Assembly (NCBI GenBank): GCA_028023455.1
Contig: JAQFVV010006231.1
Location: forward strand, 5,286,036-5,350,035
Reading direction: 5' to 3'
DNA: 64,000 nucleotides
From: Epiperipatus broadwayi
Taxonomy: Eukaryota > Onychophora > Udeonychophora > Euonychophora > Peripatidae
The notes below the pieces were generated by a model that worked only from the letters and a program-made list of their open reading frames with translations, searched no databases and was not told the DNA's origin. Positions 46,501 through 58,758 of the stretch are shown piece by piece; within the stretch, counting starts at the first letter, position 1; every line of letters begins with the position of its first letter. The position numbers and the translations under genes were made by a program.

Positions 46501-46639
46501 GTCTAAAAATAGCCTCTCACTCAATCTGACCAAGTTTTTATAACTGGTGGATTAATCAATGCAGCAATAGGAATAATATCAATAGTAGGTATAAAATTGG
46601 AGTAATGGTAATACTAAAGATAAATATAATTTTTTTTTA
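43521..46639. other. AT-rich noncoding stretch
   Basis: No gene or repeat family recognised. It holds poly-T runs at 44582-44599 and 44735-44750 and an (AT)n tract at 45477-45493. The last few hundred bases may be the 5' region of the LINE that follows. Confidence 0.4.
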
Positions 46640-48870
46640 AAAATATAGGTGCATGTAATGTGCAAACATTATGATACAACTCTTCAGGGACAGAATGGAG
46701 GGCTGTACTGGTGGCTAAGTGGCTATCAAGATTTAAGCTCAATATAGACACTCTTGGTGAAACTCATCTCCCAGAGAAACTTAATAAAACAGATGAGAGT
46801 AAAAGAAGAATGTAAAATTTTAGATTTGCTGTAAAGTCTAATTTAGTATCTTCTATCTTTGGAATTTCTCATTATATCAATGAAAGGCTAATGGCATTAA
46901 AATTCACTTCACACGATAGTTTTAGTGCTCATTTTGTTAGTGCCTGTGCTCCAATTCTAGATTCAGAGAATTGAGAAAAGGGAACCTTTTATTCCTTATT
47001 GGATAGCATTGTTACAAAAATGACATTAAAAGATCAAAATTTTCTTCTTAGAGATTTAATGCATGTGTTGATACAAATAGCAGATTTTGGTGAAAAGTTA
47101 TTGGAAATAATGGTATTGACACTGGATAAATTATTTCTTGTTGTTGAATTTTTTCACAACACACATATTAACTACCGTAAATACTTTTGTTAGGCAAAAA
47201 AATTACTATAAAGGAACATGGATGCATCCATGTTCAATGTAGTATTTAATGGATTACATTATGGTTAGGAATCAGAATATAAGGAGGTCACATTTATGTG
47301 AGCACATACAAGCACATATTTGTGGGAAGATTATAGTATGCTTTCAAGATTAAACTAATTGCATTAAAATTAGGTGTTATCTCAGTCATATTGACTGATT
47401 GCAGTCATTTTAGATCTTTTAGATGCAATGAAAGCAACATGGATCTGAGAAACAATATTGCAGTCCTATTAAATCTAGAAATGACCCTGTTTTACATGGT
47501 AATGACAATGATATTTTGAACAGGTAGAAGCAATATTTTGATTATCTTTTAAATCCGATGTGCATCATGTGGTTCATGATTTTTCAAGGTGTCGTATAAA
47601 AATTTTTGGAGACTGCAAAGTTTTTAAGGAATTCTTTTTAAGTTTTGGGTAATGATAAGATTTTATTTTGAAAAAATTTAACTTTAAAAATAGATAGCAA
47701 TCACATGAAAAAAAATTGTTTTTGTATATATCAATTTTTTTTGTAAGCATATGATTTGTTTCAAAAATTTAATTTCAAATCACATGTGCTTAATGCTAAA
47801 ATATTAGGAAAAATAAATTTGTATATTAGTTAAAAAATATGATTGTTTTATTATGAATGTCCTTATATATCCGTACTTATAATTAGGCATGGTAAAAACA
47901 AATAATGGGTTGCATCAAATTTTTATCTGAGGAAGAAGGTAGAACTGTAAAAAAAGAGTATCAAGTGTAAGGTTGTGCATTACTGTTTTAAATAATTATA
48001 CAAGAATTGAGATATGATGACTTTTAATGGTATATCCATTTTATTTGAACAAAAATATCTAGCTTAGCTGACAGCCTGGTGAAATATTAAATTATGGTAG
48101 TGATATGTTAACTTCAAAAATATTGGAAATTTTTTAGAAATATATGACCCATGAAGTTGTGCCACCTGATTATAAGAATGCTTTCATTGTTCTAATTTTT
48201 AAAATAAAGGGAATTTATTATCTAGTATAACAAAGATACTTTCAAAAATTTTGTTGAATAAGTTGCTTCCAGTCATAGATGGATAGTTATTAGAGATTTG
48301 ATGTGGTTTTAGTGAATCAAGAAATTTATAGATATAATTTTTATCACTAGATAAATACAAGAAAAATGTTGGAAACAGAGGAGTGACTTATATATTGTTT
48401 TTATTGATTTGGTCAAGATAATCAATTCAGTTAGTAGGACATATTTATGACATTGTTTGAAATTAATTGTTGTCCATCAAAATTTGTTCTTATTATATAG
48501 CTTTTACATGATAGAATTAGAATTGTTATTATTATTGGTGGAAAATTTTAGGCAATGAAAACTGATGTTAAAAAGGATATACCCTTGTTCGAACATTGTT
48601 TTTAATTTTTATGACAATTGTTTATAGGCGCTGCTTAATGAAACAGATCAAGACACAATGTGAAGAAATTTTTAATTTGAATCAAAAGCAAAAACAAATT
48701 TTTTTTTTGGATTCTGGACTTTCAGTATGCTGATAATAGTGATATTTTCACCAGTTCAAAAGATGATTTACAGACTGTACTTTAATGTTTTGAATGCAAC
48801 ATATAAAAACCTTGATTTATTAACTAATGTTAAAAAAACTCAAAGCTCTTTGCTAGCCAGTGATGGAAGG
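46640..48870 (+). pseudogene. Decayed LINE (endonuclease plus reverse transcriptase, RTE/craniofacial-protein-2-like)
   Basis: Plus strand with many frameshifts. Endonuclease: ACNVQTL near 46650; LISQRN (LSETH- position); FRFAVKSNLV and GISHYINERLMALKF near 46830-46900; HFVSACAP; then DSIVTKMTLKDQNFLLRDLM near 47000-47060 (the GDFNARV position reads RDLM), and LLEIMV...LVVEFFHNT. RT: VPPDYKNAFIVLIFK near 48165, a LLNKLLPVID region, then LQTVL...NVKKTQSS near 48770-48845. The order matches an APE-type endonuclease followed by RT. It is an old relic. Distinct from the RTE copy at 57-60 kb. Confidence 0.65.
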
Positions 48871-48944
48871 AAAATCCTCAGCAACTTATTGCTTGGAAGA
48901 TTGATAACAACCAACCCTTAAGCTATCAACGATCTCAACCTATA

Positions 48945-49195
48945 GTCAAGGCAACCGACCGGTTCTTTAGTATTTTCCAACCAATGATGTATTACCCTGA
49001 AGCCATATCAGTCTGATCTTTCGATCTTTAAGATAACATCTCCAAGTGATTTGTGGATAAATGCAATCGTTAAAATTTGTCTGCAGATCATGTGGACCCG
49101 GCATGTTAAAGATCGCAAGATCAGACTGATATGGCTTCAGGGTAATACGTCATTGGTTGGAAAATACTAAAGATGACCGTCGGATAGATAACGAG
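48945..49195. repeat. Inverted repeat (about 70-bp arms), foldback or MITE end
   Basis: Arms at about 48955-49029 and 49110-49185 are near-perfect reverse complements: TTCTTTAGTATTTTCCAACC / GGTTGGAAAATACTAAAG, TATTACCCTGAAGCC / GGCTTCAGGGTAATA, CATATCAGTCTGATC / GATCAGACTGATATG. The loop is about 80 bases. A further GGTACTTTAGTATT inverted counterpart lies near 50277-50290, so this could be one end of a larger element reaching to about 50300. Confidence 0.7.
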
Positions 49196-49246
49196 CACCA
49201 CCATGTTTGTTGGTCCTGAAAAAAAAATGTACATGCATGCGGCAAA

Positions 49247-49328
49247 ATAATTTAGAAATTAAAAGTAATAAAGTGTAAGTTTGATAATTTAGAAATTGAA
49301 AGTAATTAAATGTAAATTTGATAATTGC
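49247..49328. repeat. 37-bp tandem repeat (2 copies)
   Basis: ATAATTTAGAAATT(A/G)AAAGTAAT starts at 49247 and 49284, and a third partial copy opens at 49321. Confidence 0.8.
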
Positions 49329-49614
49329 AGAAATATGTACAAATTTTTTTTTGTAAATTTAAAATAAATAGACAAATAAAGAACACTTTTCCTGATTTAA
49401 TCCAAATCTGGCATTATTAATGCGACCTGGACAATAACTTAAAAGGTACTCTATATTACGAATTTTTATAACAAAAAAAAAAATGTACTTGCATGAAAAA
49501 TTATCTTATCTTTACAACATTTCCGATGGTATTTAACTCAATTTTCATGTTAAAAATGTATAAAACAAACAGTTTGAAAATGTGTCTCATTTTTTGTGTG
49601 AAAATTAGAAAAGT

Positions 49615-49830
49615 CAGCGCGTAGCGCTGGAATGGGCAGGGGGGCTCCAATAATTTTGCCGGGCCGAAGGCACAGCCAATACATGCTCTACTCTGAAAAA
49701 ACATATGCTCAATTATAAACTACAGCGTGTAGCGCTGGAATTGGCAAGGGGGGGGCCTCCGATGTCTTTGATGGGTCGAAGGCACAGCCAATACATGCTC
49801 TAGTCTCAAAAAACCTATATTATGATTTAC
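49615..49830. repeat. 108-bp GC-rich tandem repeat (2 copies)
   Basis: Units at 49615 and 49723 share CAGCG(C/T)GTAGCGCTGGAAT, a G-run, (G)GGCCGAAGGCACAGCC or GGTCGAAGGCACAGCC, and AATACATGCTCTA. It is markedly G-rich in this AT-rich window. The same motif, diverged, lies in the loop of the foldback element at 19672-19735. Confidence 0.85.
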
Positions 49831-50371
49831 AAAACCATAGACAATGCCAGACATTGTATTACTCTCATAGGTGTAATTTTTATAATTGCGGATGAATTTA
49901 CAAAAAAAAAATTTCTGTATAATATAATTCAGAAATTAAAAATAAAATTAATTATTTGTACTTTTTATAATACAGAAGAATTTACAAAATAATATACATC
50001 GAATGACATTATTTATTAGAAACAAAAATGAAAATTACTTACAAATAGCATTCACTGCGGTCGACTGGTAGCAAAATCACAGACGACAGACAAATGACAA
50101 AATTTCCCAAAGCTCTCTCCGATTTTTAAATCTCGCGGGCCAAAAAATCCAAAAATTGACTCTCCCATGGATTAATCATGTCAGGGTCTTGGTTACCATG
50201 GCAATGTTATCATGTTATCATCGACAATGTCTACCGGAAGGAAAATCGGTAAGTGTAATACTTCATCGGTTAAATAATACTAAAGTACCCTGTGTCATCA
50301 TTATAAGAATTATCTCAATGACATTCTAATGAGTGCATTGTTATTTGTTTCCATTGGGAAGAAAAAGAATA
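49831..50371. other. Unassigned sequence
   Basis: Moderate-GC stretch at 50050-50260 with no identifiable gene; possibly the remaining part of the element that starts at 48945. Confidence 0.3.
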
Positions 50372-52021
50372 TAATAGAACAGTAGTCTTTAACTACCAGT
50401 CCGCGGACCGGCACCGGGCCACAGAAGTTTTTTGCCAGTCCGTGCTAGACTGGCAAGAAAGTTTGTAATAACAAAATAATAATAAGATTTTAAACTTTTA
50501 ATTAATATAAACAATTTTTATTTATTTTTTCATCACATTTTTACCCGATTAAAAAAAAAGAAACAGAACAAAAACAAAATCTAATCAATCATATATAAAT
50601 TAATTTGTTTTTCTATTTATCACAGATGTTTATGGGGGGGTGGGGTAGAAAAAAGTTTTTTATTATACAGACTCCTGTTGTCTTTTGATAGCCAATCATG
50701 GCCACTTGTCAGCGTTAAAACAATAAAATGTAATGTGACTTTTTTTTGATCTCTTAAATTTTTTCTACTCTCTCTTTTAATATTTCATTTTTAGTGGGTT
50801 TTTTTTTTTGGCTATACGGCGATTTTTTTTTTTTTGGCTTTAACTTTTATTTTTGAAATCAATTTTTATTACCTTTTTTAAAAAATAAAAACCCAAAAAT
50901 ACGGTCTGTCTCTAACTTTTACAAAGTATTTCTCAATACACCACCACCACCCCAAAATAAAGTATGATCAAAACTTTTGACTTTTTCAAATTTCAGTTGT
51001 TTTTTTTTTGTTTAAAAATACGGCCACTTTTTTTTAGCCTATAAGGTGATGTTTTTTTGCCTTTATTTATATACTGCTAATATACTAACACTTTTATTTT
51101 TAAAATCATTTTTTATTACCTTTTTTAAAAAATAAAAACAAGTCAAAAATAATTTTTGTCTTTATCTTTTGTCTCAGTGAAGACAAAGTATTTCTCAACC
51201 CACTCCCCCCAAAAAAAATTAAAATAAGATCTTTTTTGGCTTTAACTTTTATTTTTGAAATCAATTTTTATCACCTTTTTTAAAAAAAAAAAACAGCCAA
51301 AAAATTTCTGTCTCTAACTTTTATAAAGTATTTCTCAATCCACCCCCCACCCCCAATTAAAATAAGATCAAAACTTTTGACTTTTTCAAGTTTTGTTTTC
51401 TTTTTTTTTTTGTTTAAAAATATGCCCACTTTTTTTTGGCCTATAAGGCGATATTTTTTTTGGCTTTATTTGTATACCACTAAAATATTAAAACTTTTAT
51501 TTTTAAAACCAATTTCTGTTATCTTTTTTAAAAAATAAAAACAAACAAAAAATAACTTTGGTCTCCATCTATTGTCTCAGTGATGACAAAGTATTTCTCA
51601 ACCCACTCCCACCTCCAAAAAAAAAATAAAATAAAATTAAAATAAGATCAAAACTTTTGACTTTTTCAACATTCAAATGAATAACATTTTATTCTTGCAT
51701 CTTTTAACAATGAAATAATAAACATAGAAATGCAAGCACATTAATGAGAATGATTGGGTAATTGTTATTGTACAATTTTCTGTAGCAGTATGACTGCACA
51801 ACTCGAGAAATAGTGTTCAGCATGTGAAGGTAAGCAACACCATTATAATACACAATAACTAATGTGCTGTTTTGGTCAGTTATAACAATTATACTTATCT
51901 AAGGCTAAGCAGGTTACATCTTTAAGAAAATTTATCTGTAAACTTATGCAGGTCCATGAAATCTTATCCTTATTTTTGCCGGTCCGCAGGTGTGAAAAGG
52001 TTGAAGACCACTGGAATAGAA
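50372..52021. mobile_element. Non-autonomous hAT-type DNA transposon
   Basis: The terminal inverted repeats start CAGTAGTCTTTAAC (50380) and, at the other end, end GTTGAAGACCACTG (52013), i.e. CAGTGGTCTTCAAC inverted. Both have CCGCGGACCGGC or TGCGGACCGGC just inside. CAGTGGT(T/C)CTCAACC..CGGACC is a well-known hAT end. Flanks TAATAGAA (50372-50379) and GAATAGAA (52014-52021) are an 8-bp duplication with one mismatch. The 1634-bp interior has no transposase frame, only poly-T-rich, partly tandem sequence. It depends on an hAT transposase elsewhere. Confidence 0.85.
50800..51670. repeat. About 402-bp compound tandem repeat inside the hAT element
   Basis: The (A)CAAAGTATTTCTCAA motif recurs at about 50922, 51184, 51324 and 51587, alternating 262- and 140-base gaps, which is a 402-bp period repeated about twice. 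Each half also carries GATCAAAACTTTTGACTTTT, CCTATAAGG(T/C)GAT and CTTTTTTAAAAAA segments. Confidence 0.75.
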
Positions 52022-55000
52022 TACAATGAATAGTTACAATTAGACATGGTGGGGAAGTATTTCAGACATAATTTTTTTTCTACTAAAGAAATTAAAAGAA
52101 AATATAACATTATGCAGACGGATAAATGGACCAGTATGTTTTTATATATAGATGTATTTGGTTCACATATGCTCATTGCAAAACTCATTTCTAGAACAAT
52201 TTCTTTTTCACTTTTTCCCCCCTTTTTTCTTTTATTTTTTGGAATTAAAATAGCATATTCCTTTCCAAATGGCTGTTTATTAATATATTTGTATAAGACC
52301 CAATCACTAAAATGTGAGTAGTGATATTTTAATAGTGGTCCATATATATAAATTGACCACCAAAAGGTATTTCACATTATTTTGATATTAGAAATTTTTT
52401 AGGCACTTAGTAGTACTATGATCATGTGAAAATATATATAAAAAGTAATTTTAATATTTATTGTATGCTATTTTTTAATATTCATTGTATTGTGCTTTGT
52501 GTTAAAATTATATTATAGTCTGTATAATATACTTATAAATATATAACAATTTAACAATTATGGTCAATTTATAATTTATCTTTTCTTATTTCATTTTCTT
52601 ATCTAACATTCATACAAAATGATCAATAAAAAAAGTTACAAATAACTAGAGCAATATCAATAAACCGAGAAAGACAAATGATTAATTACATTACAACAAT
52701 CAATTAAATACTTTTTTTTTTTTTTTTATCATATCATTTTATTATTATTATTATTATTATTTTTAAAAAAAACATATAGACCTATTTGCGTTTTTAGATT
52801 TTGATTTACAAATATCAAACTTTCACTTTAGATAAATACATTAATGATTAATATTAATCATTTATTAAACAAAGAAATTATTTCTAGTTCAGGTATAAAT
52901 TTTAAATTTCAGTTAAAAATTAATATATCTGTTTTTAATTAACATAAACGTATGAAAAAACTCAATTTTATCTATCATTTTCCATGTGCTGTATCTTTTT
53001 TAGATATCAGCTATCTTTAAGATATTTTTCTCCTGGTCAGTCAAAGGGGCATATGGTAAAGACAGCTGTCTCTGTATATTAATAGAATAAAATCTATCTA
53101 ATAAAAGCATCATTTTTTTTTTAGGAAGGCCATTCTTATAAACTTATGGTTAATTCCTTCTAACCTCCCCCCCCCCTCCAAAAAAAAAAAATTGCATTTT
53201 TCTCCCATTATTGCTTCAATTTGCTAACTGGATACAAAGAAAGGATATTTATATATGACTCACACATAAGTAATTAGCCTGAACAAATTAAATGTATACC
53301 ATGGAAATAAAATGCATATATCTATAGAGAAAATAATGGAAAGGAAATAGGCATTCTGATTAACATGTCATGAGATCAAATACATGTTATAATAATAAAA
53401 TTCAAAGTTTGAATAGATGCATAAACTAAGTATTTTCATGAATTAAATTGTGTTTAAATATATCCGTGAATATTTATTTTAAACGCATTTAATAGTTTTG
53501 ACAATGCCTTAATCAAATGTATTCCATTTGTTATAGTAAACTGATGGGAGAAGAAAACAGAAAAAGAAAAAAAATTATACTTTCTTCATATATTTTAAGT
53601 TCATCTCAATTTTTTTTTTAATAAGCAGAGAAAACAGAATTATATATATATGTTTACAATATAAAAAGTAACATGATTACATTTAAATTGTTCGTTGATT
53701 TCTTCTTGGGCAGTGATTTTCTAAAATAAATAGCATGTTTTTTGAATTTTCAATAAGGTTATAATCTTGGTATAGTTTAGATTTGATTCAGAATTCATCA
53801 CTATGCTGATTTTCTCTTCTCTTTTTTAATATTTTTTAGGCAATCAATTTAGTATGTCAGGCTTCCATAGTTTAGCTTTTAGCATATCAGAGAGTCAGAC
53901 AGGCCAAATCTTATTGCAACTACTATAACATGAAGTCAGTATCAGAACACTTCTAGGGACCCTTGGCTAATCATCTTGTAAGCCATAATAGTTTCAATGA
54001 GAGATTTCCATAGCTTTGGTTAAAAAACATTAGTAAAAAGTACTTTTTCCAAAGTTAATTGATCAACTTCTTATTGTAATGAATGTTCAAAATTAGAATC
54101 AACTGGAAACCTTATGGGTCAGTATTGTGGGATTTTCCTTTACTTTAGATTTCAACTGAATTTCAGCTCAATGGCTTGGTGGAATACAAATTCTTCTCCA
54201 ACTAACTAACAACCAAATCCTTTGACAATTTTATTAATATAATGCCTGTTAACAAAAAACTGATTTTCCAAAATTCACATCCAGGCATTCTCATCGTCCC
54301 TAGAATATTGTCAATAAAATAATTGTTAGTTGGGGGGAGGGGGGGTTAATACAAAGTTTAGAGCATCAGCTCAAAGACTAAGGTCTCCAGTCCATCATTT
54401 CCAATGCCCAAACTTTTTTATGAATTTTTAAGCAATAAACCAGAGAGTATTTTTTTGCTTTTAATGCTACAAATGCACTCCTTAACATATTTTATTTTGA
54501 ACAATTTGTTACAAATAATATATCACCTCTGTAATTAAATTATTATATGTTTGATGAGCTCATTTTAAAAAATAAATATATTTTCAGATATCATATTTGT
54601 TTATTATTATTTTTTCCTTTAAACTGAATTTTAAACAACCACGAATAGCTTCAATGGTAGCTCCATCTTCCTTTTTTTTTTCTTAGTCTAGTGTTTTAAT
54701 AATTACTATGTAATGTTATACAAACTACTGAGACAATTATATGCACAATCCCTTAAATATTTATGCGGGCAAGATCATATCATGCACAATGCACATTTAT
54801 TTTATTTTAAATCTATTTTAAAACATAACCTTAATATAGTTATATTATATAGTCCTTCTAAATTCTTTTCTTCCTACTCTGTTTTTGCTGTCTTCATATG
54901 TAATATTGAATTTCAAAAATCTTACACTTTCTATTTATTTTTCTGAACTTTGCTGATTTATCTAGCCTTACACTATTTTGCACATTACATATATATACGT

Positions 55001-55599
55001 GAGGGTTGTGACTCCATTCTAAACAGCCGCAATATATTTTAACAATAAGGCGTTTAATTTTATATCAAATTTGGGAAGTACTTTAATGACGTTAGTGATC
55101 TGAGCTGCTGGCATAATTTTATCTTAATTTTTTTTTACTATTGGATTTTTTTTAATAGTATTTTCTTTAAATTTTCCTTTTCAAACATTTTATTTTCTTG
55201 ATTTCTATTTTTAGTTACAATTTTCTATGCTAATACTATCAGCAAAAATCAATATTTTCCCCTTTCTTATTACACAATCATTTTTCAAATTACCGTATTT
55301 TGAAAACCTTTGCTGAATGATTCCCAGCTACTTTTTAAATATTATCCTGTTATCTTTGTAATCATTTGTAATAATTAAAATATACACAGTACATAGTAAT
55401 TGGGGTTGAGATTAATCAGGAAAAACCCCTAAAGCTTAAAATTTTAGCATTTTAAAATTCAAGGTCACAATTACTGTGGCATTATTTCTCTTTCTCTTTT
55501 TAATTCATTAGTAAAATAAAAATTATTTATTAATATCGTTAATGCTCATTAAAAACAGGTTCGATTTGGACTAAAGTGAATCAATTAATATGGATATAT
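52022..55599. other. AT-rich noncoding stretch
   Basis: No gene or family recognised. (ATT)n at 52739-52762. 53870-54320 has slightly richer composition and may be an old repeat, but I could not assign it. Confidence 0.4.
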
Positions 55600-56212
55600 A
55601 TAAATCTTATATTTAATATTTGACTACAGTATAATGTATATACTGAACTTTAGATGTAATTAGAGGGGATTTGAAAACAGACTTTCAAGCTCCCTCCAAC
55701 TATCTACTCTATCTTATATAATCGATACACACAATCACATACACACGAAATAGATAAATGATCTCTAATATTTTGTGCTGAATCAATTGGTCCAGATCAT
55801 CACTCCCATTCATATATGTGCTCAGTTTATATTAAGATTGCAAATCTTCAAACTTTAATGGTCAGGCTTCAATCTTCTCCACCCGATCACCCGCCGAACT
55901 CTTCAACTATCCATCCATATCATTGAAAATCTGATGATTGAATGTTCATAGCCTTTGTTGATGCCATTATTGTTGTCAAACCCATATTGACTTTAAGTCG
56001 CACTGACTCCGCATATATAGAACCTTATTTAAATATATAGAAGAGGAATGGGAATAATTCAGGCTGAATCTGTAATATTTGACTATAATATATATATATA
56101 TACTGAACTTTAGATATAATTAGATAGGATTAGAACACAGATTCCAAGCTCTCTATAATCCATTCCATCTTATATAATCAATACACATAACCACATACAC
56201 ACAAAATAGATA

Positions 56213-56269
56213 AATGATTTCTAATATATGTATTTCATGCTGAACAGGACTCATCAGTTGGTCCAGATC
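56213..56269 (-). ncRNA. Hammerhead ribozyme motif, family C copy 1
   Basis: Minus strand: GGACCAA, CTGATGA, GTCCTGTTCAGCAT, GAAAT, ACATAT. The core is present, but stem II has mismatches compared with the GTGCT...AGCAC form seen at 56553. Confidence 0.5.
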
Positions 56270-56544
56270 ATCTCCTATACACATATATAATCAGCACCCA
56301 ATTTATATTAAGATAACATTATCTTCAAACTGTAATGGACATGTTTCAATATTTTCCACCCTCCAACTCTTCAGCTATCCATATTATTAAAACATCTGAA
56401 TATGTAATGCTCAAAGTTCTTACTGATGCTATTGTTGTTGTCATACCCATGTCTTTGATCCCTCCTATATAGAACTTTAATATTCCATGATCAGATTTTT
56501 AATAATATGGATGGCTGAGCACTGATTATATGTATGAAATAATT

Positions 56545-56594
56545 AGGACTAACTGATGAGTGCTGGTTCAGCACAAAATATAGTTTGGAAATCA
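56545..56594 (+). ncRNA. Hammerhead ribozyme relic, family C copy 2
   Basis: Plus strand: CTGATGA, stem II GTGCT-GGTTC-AGCAC (five perfect pairs, G-C next to the core), then AAAA in place of GAAA. The change is G to A in a CpG (CGAAA to CAAAA). This copy shows best what the intact family C stem II was. Confidence 0.6.
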
Positions 56595-57015
56595 TTTATC
56601 TTTTTCACATGTATGTGGTCATGTGAATTGACTATATAAGATGGGGTGGATAGCTCTAGGGAGCTTGAAAGTCTGTATTCAAATCTCTAATTTTAACTAA
56701 AGTATATATATATATGCTTGTAGTCAAATATTACAGATTCAGCCTGATTTCTGCTTATCTCTCTTTCATGTATTTAAGTGGACATACATATTAAGTTTCT
56801 ATCTATGAAGGGTCAGAATGACTTAGTCAACATGGGTATGACAACAATATTGGTATCAGTAAGAGATTTGAGCATACCAGTATCAGATTTTCAATCATAT
56901 GGATGGCTAAAGAATTGGAGGATGGAGAAGATTGAAGCCTGTTCATTTAAGTTTGAAGATTTGTTATCTTAATATAAACAGCATTGATTTTACATATATA
57001 TATATATATATATAA

Positions 57016-57435
57016 TCAACCATTATCAATCCACTGCAGGATGAAGGTCTCTCCAAGTTTAATCCATCTTCTCTGATCTTTAGCTTCTCTTCTCCACAAC
57101 ACCCCTGCACATTTTCTTATTTCATCCATCCATCTCACATGTGGTCTCTTTCTGGGTCTTTTACAATCTCTTGGAATCCAGTTTAAAATTTCAATTATCC
57201 ATCTATTATCATTTCTTCTAGCAATATGTCCAGCCCAACTCCATTTCAATCTTTTAATTTTTTTAATAAGGTCAGTAACACCTGTTTGTTGTCTTACCCA
57301 TACATTGCGTTTTCGATCTCTTCTTGTTACTCTCAATACATCTCTCCATACTCCTTTGAGTGGTCTGAAGTCTCTGTATTGCTCTTCTATTAAGTGTTCA
57401 AGTCTCAGATCCATAAGTAAGAACTGGTAAAACAC
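57016..57435 (-). pseudogene. RTE C-terminal domain
   Basis: 139 codons: FRPLKGVWRDVLRVTRRDRKR, then RLKWSWAGHIARRNDNRW at about residues 63-80, KRPRKRPHVRWMDEI, then LWRREAKDQRRWIKLGETF and LQWIDNG at the end. This W/R-rich tail (GH.ARR.D.RW ... RGRP..RW.D) is typical of RTE and related LINEs. It overlaps the preceding frame by 38 bases in another phase, so a frameshift separates them. Confidence 0.8.
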
Positions 57436-57658
57436 ATTTGTTAAAAACCATCCTTTTCAAACACATAGGCATATTTCCTTTTAGTATCAAGTTATTTCTA
57501 CCAAAAGCACTCCAACCAAGTTTAATTCTATGATTAATTTCCTCCATTATGTTTCCATCTGTATTAATAATCTGACCAAGGTATTTGTAACTGTTAACTT
57601 CTTCTAATTCTTCATAATCAATCTTTATTTTCATATTTTGAGCAAATCGATTAAACAT
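57398..57658 (-). pseudogene. RTE segment after the RT palm
   Basis: 86 codons: YKYLGQIINTDG at residues 24-35 (the YLG motif of non-LTR RTs) and PVLTYGSET at the end, the usual VLPVLLYGSETW position, where the frame breaks. Confidence 0.8.
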
Positions 57659-57690
57659 TACTTTCGTCTTTTTAACATTTACCTTTAGTC

Positions 57691-58593
57691 CTATTTTCTA
57701 CTTTCATCTGCTAACTCCTGCAACATTTCCTGCAGCTCTGAAGCATTATTTGCAAAAACAACTACATCATCTGCGAAATCTAAATGACTTAAATACTCTC
57801 CAATTACTTTCGCTCCTTTAGTTTCCCATTTTAATCCAAAAAATATTTCTTGCAGCAATGCTGTAAAGAGTTTTGGAGATATGGAGTCACCTTGTCTTAC
57901 ACCTTTCTCAATGTTGATTTTTCCAGTATCATTATGTAATCTAATTGTTGCTGTTGCATTTTTATAAATATTCTTTAAAATATGACAATATCCTGGATCT
58001 ATACCTTGATGATCCAATGCTTTAATCACTGAAGAAATGTGTATAGAATCGAATGCCTTTTCATAATCTACAAATCCAAAACATAATGACAACTCATATT
58101 CATTTGTCCTTTCTATGACTTCTCTCAATACCTGGATATGATCTATTGTACTAAAACCACTTTTAAATCCAGCTTGTTCTCTTGGTTGATGGAAATCCAA
58201 AGTTCTCTGTAGACGAGTTGTAATTATCTTGGTAAAATTTTTATATAAAACTGATAAAAGGCTGATAGGTCTGTAATTTCTAATATCTTCTTTATCACCT
58301 TTTAAAAAAATTAATATTATTACTGCATTCTTCCAATCTTCTGGTACATCTTTACTATTTAGACATTTGGTATATAACTTTGCTAAAATTGTTTCCATTT
58401 CTTCACCTGCTTCTTTTAATATATCAATTATAATTCCATCATTTCCTGGAGCCTTTCCTTTCTTCATACACTTAATTGCATGTCTCACTTCTTCATTTAA
58501 AATTCTGGGCAATTCGGAAGATGTAATAGATATAGGAGGTACTTGTTCTTTATTACTATATAATTCTTGATAAAAATCTTCTACCAATTTCAT
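57691..58593 (-). pseudogene. RTE reverse transcriptase
   Basis: 300 codons with all RT motifs in place: GKAPGNDGI (residues 46-54), NYRPISLLSVLYK (106-118), QAGFKSGFSTIDH (140-152), FVDYEKAFDS with catalytic Asp (174-183), GVRQGDSISP (231-240) and LDFADDVVVF with the catalytic Asp pair (271-280). It polymerises cDNA at the nicked target. The frame ends at a stop just before the YLG segment at 57658; its start is cut from the endonuclease by a 110-bp duplication. Confidence 0.85.
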
Positions 58594-58758
58594 GATGTCA
58601 TCTCTCTTTTTAGTAATAATTCCATCTTTTTTTCATATTGCAGATATAGTACTTGTTCTTTATTACTATATAATTCTTGATAAAAATCTTCTACCAATTT
58701 CATGATGTCATCTCTCTTTTTAGTAATAATTCCATCTTTTTTTCATATTGCAGATATA
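58539..58758. repeat. 110-bp tandem duplication inside the RTE coding region
   Basis: GTACTTGTTCTTTATTACTA starts at 58539 and again at 58649, with identical sequence through TTTCATATTGCAGATAT. 110 is not a multiple of three, so the duplication itself shifts the frame between endonuclease and RT. The identity of the two copies suggests it is recent. Confidence 0.9.

Larger units (their letters stand above)
55600..57014. mobile_element. Family C hammerhead repeat, inverted tandem copy (interrupted by RTE)
   Basis: The left arm (about 55600-56491) is minus-oriented, nearly two units with a 459-bp period (ATATTTGACTA at 55616 and 56075). The right arm (56492-57014) is plus-oriented, is interrupted in an (AT)n tract by the RTE and a family B fragment, and resumes at 60700-60915. 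Shared segments: CAACTCTTCA(A/G)CTATCCAT, GGTCCAGATCATC, ACACA(C/T)AATCACATACACAC-like. Ribozyme motifs lie near 56213 (-), 56545 (+) and 60725 (+), and a lost one near 55770. No protein is coded; the 64-codon frame at 56778 is not conserved in other copies. Confidence 0.75.
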
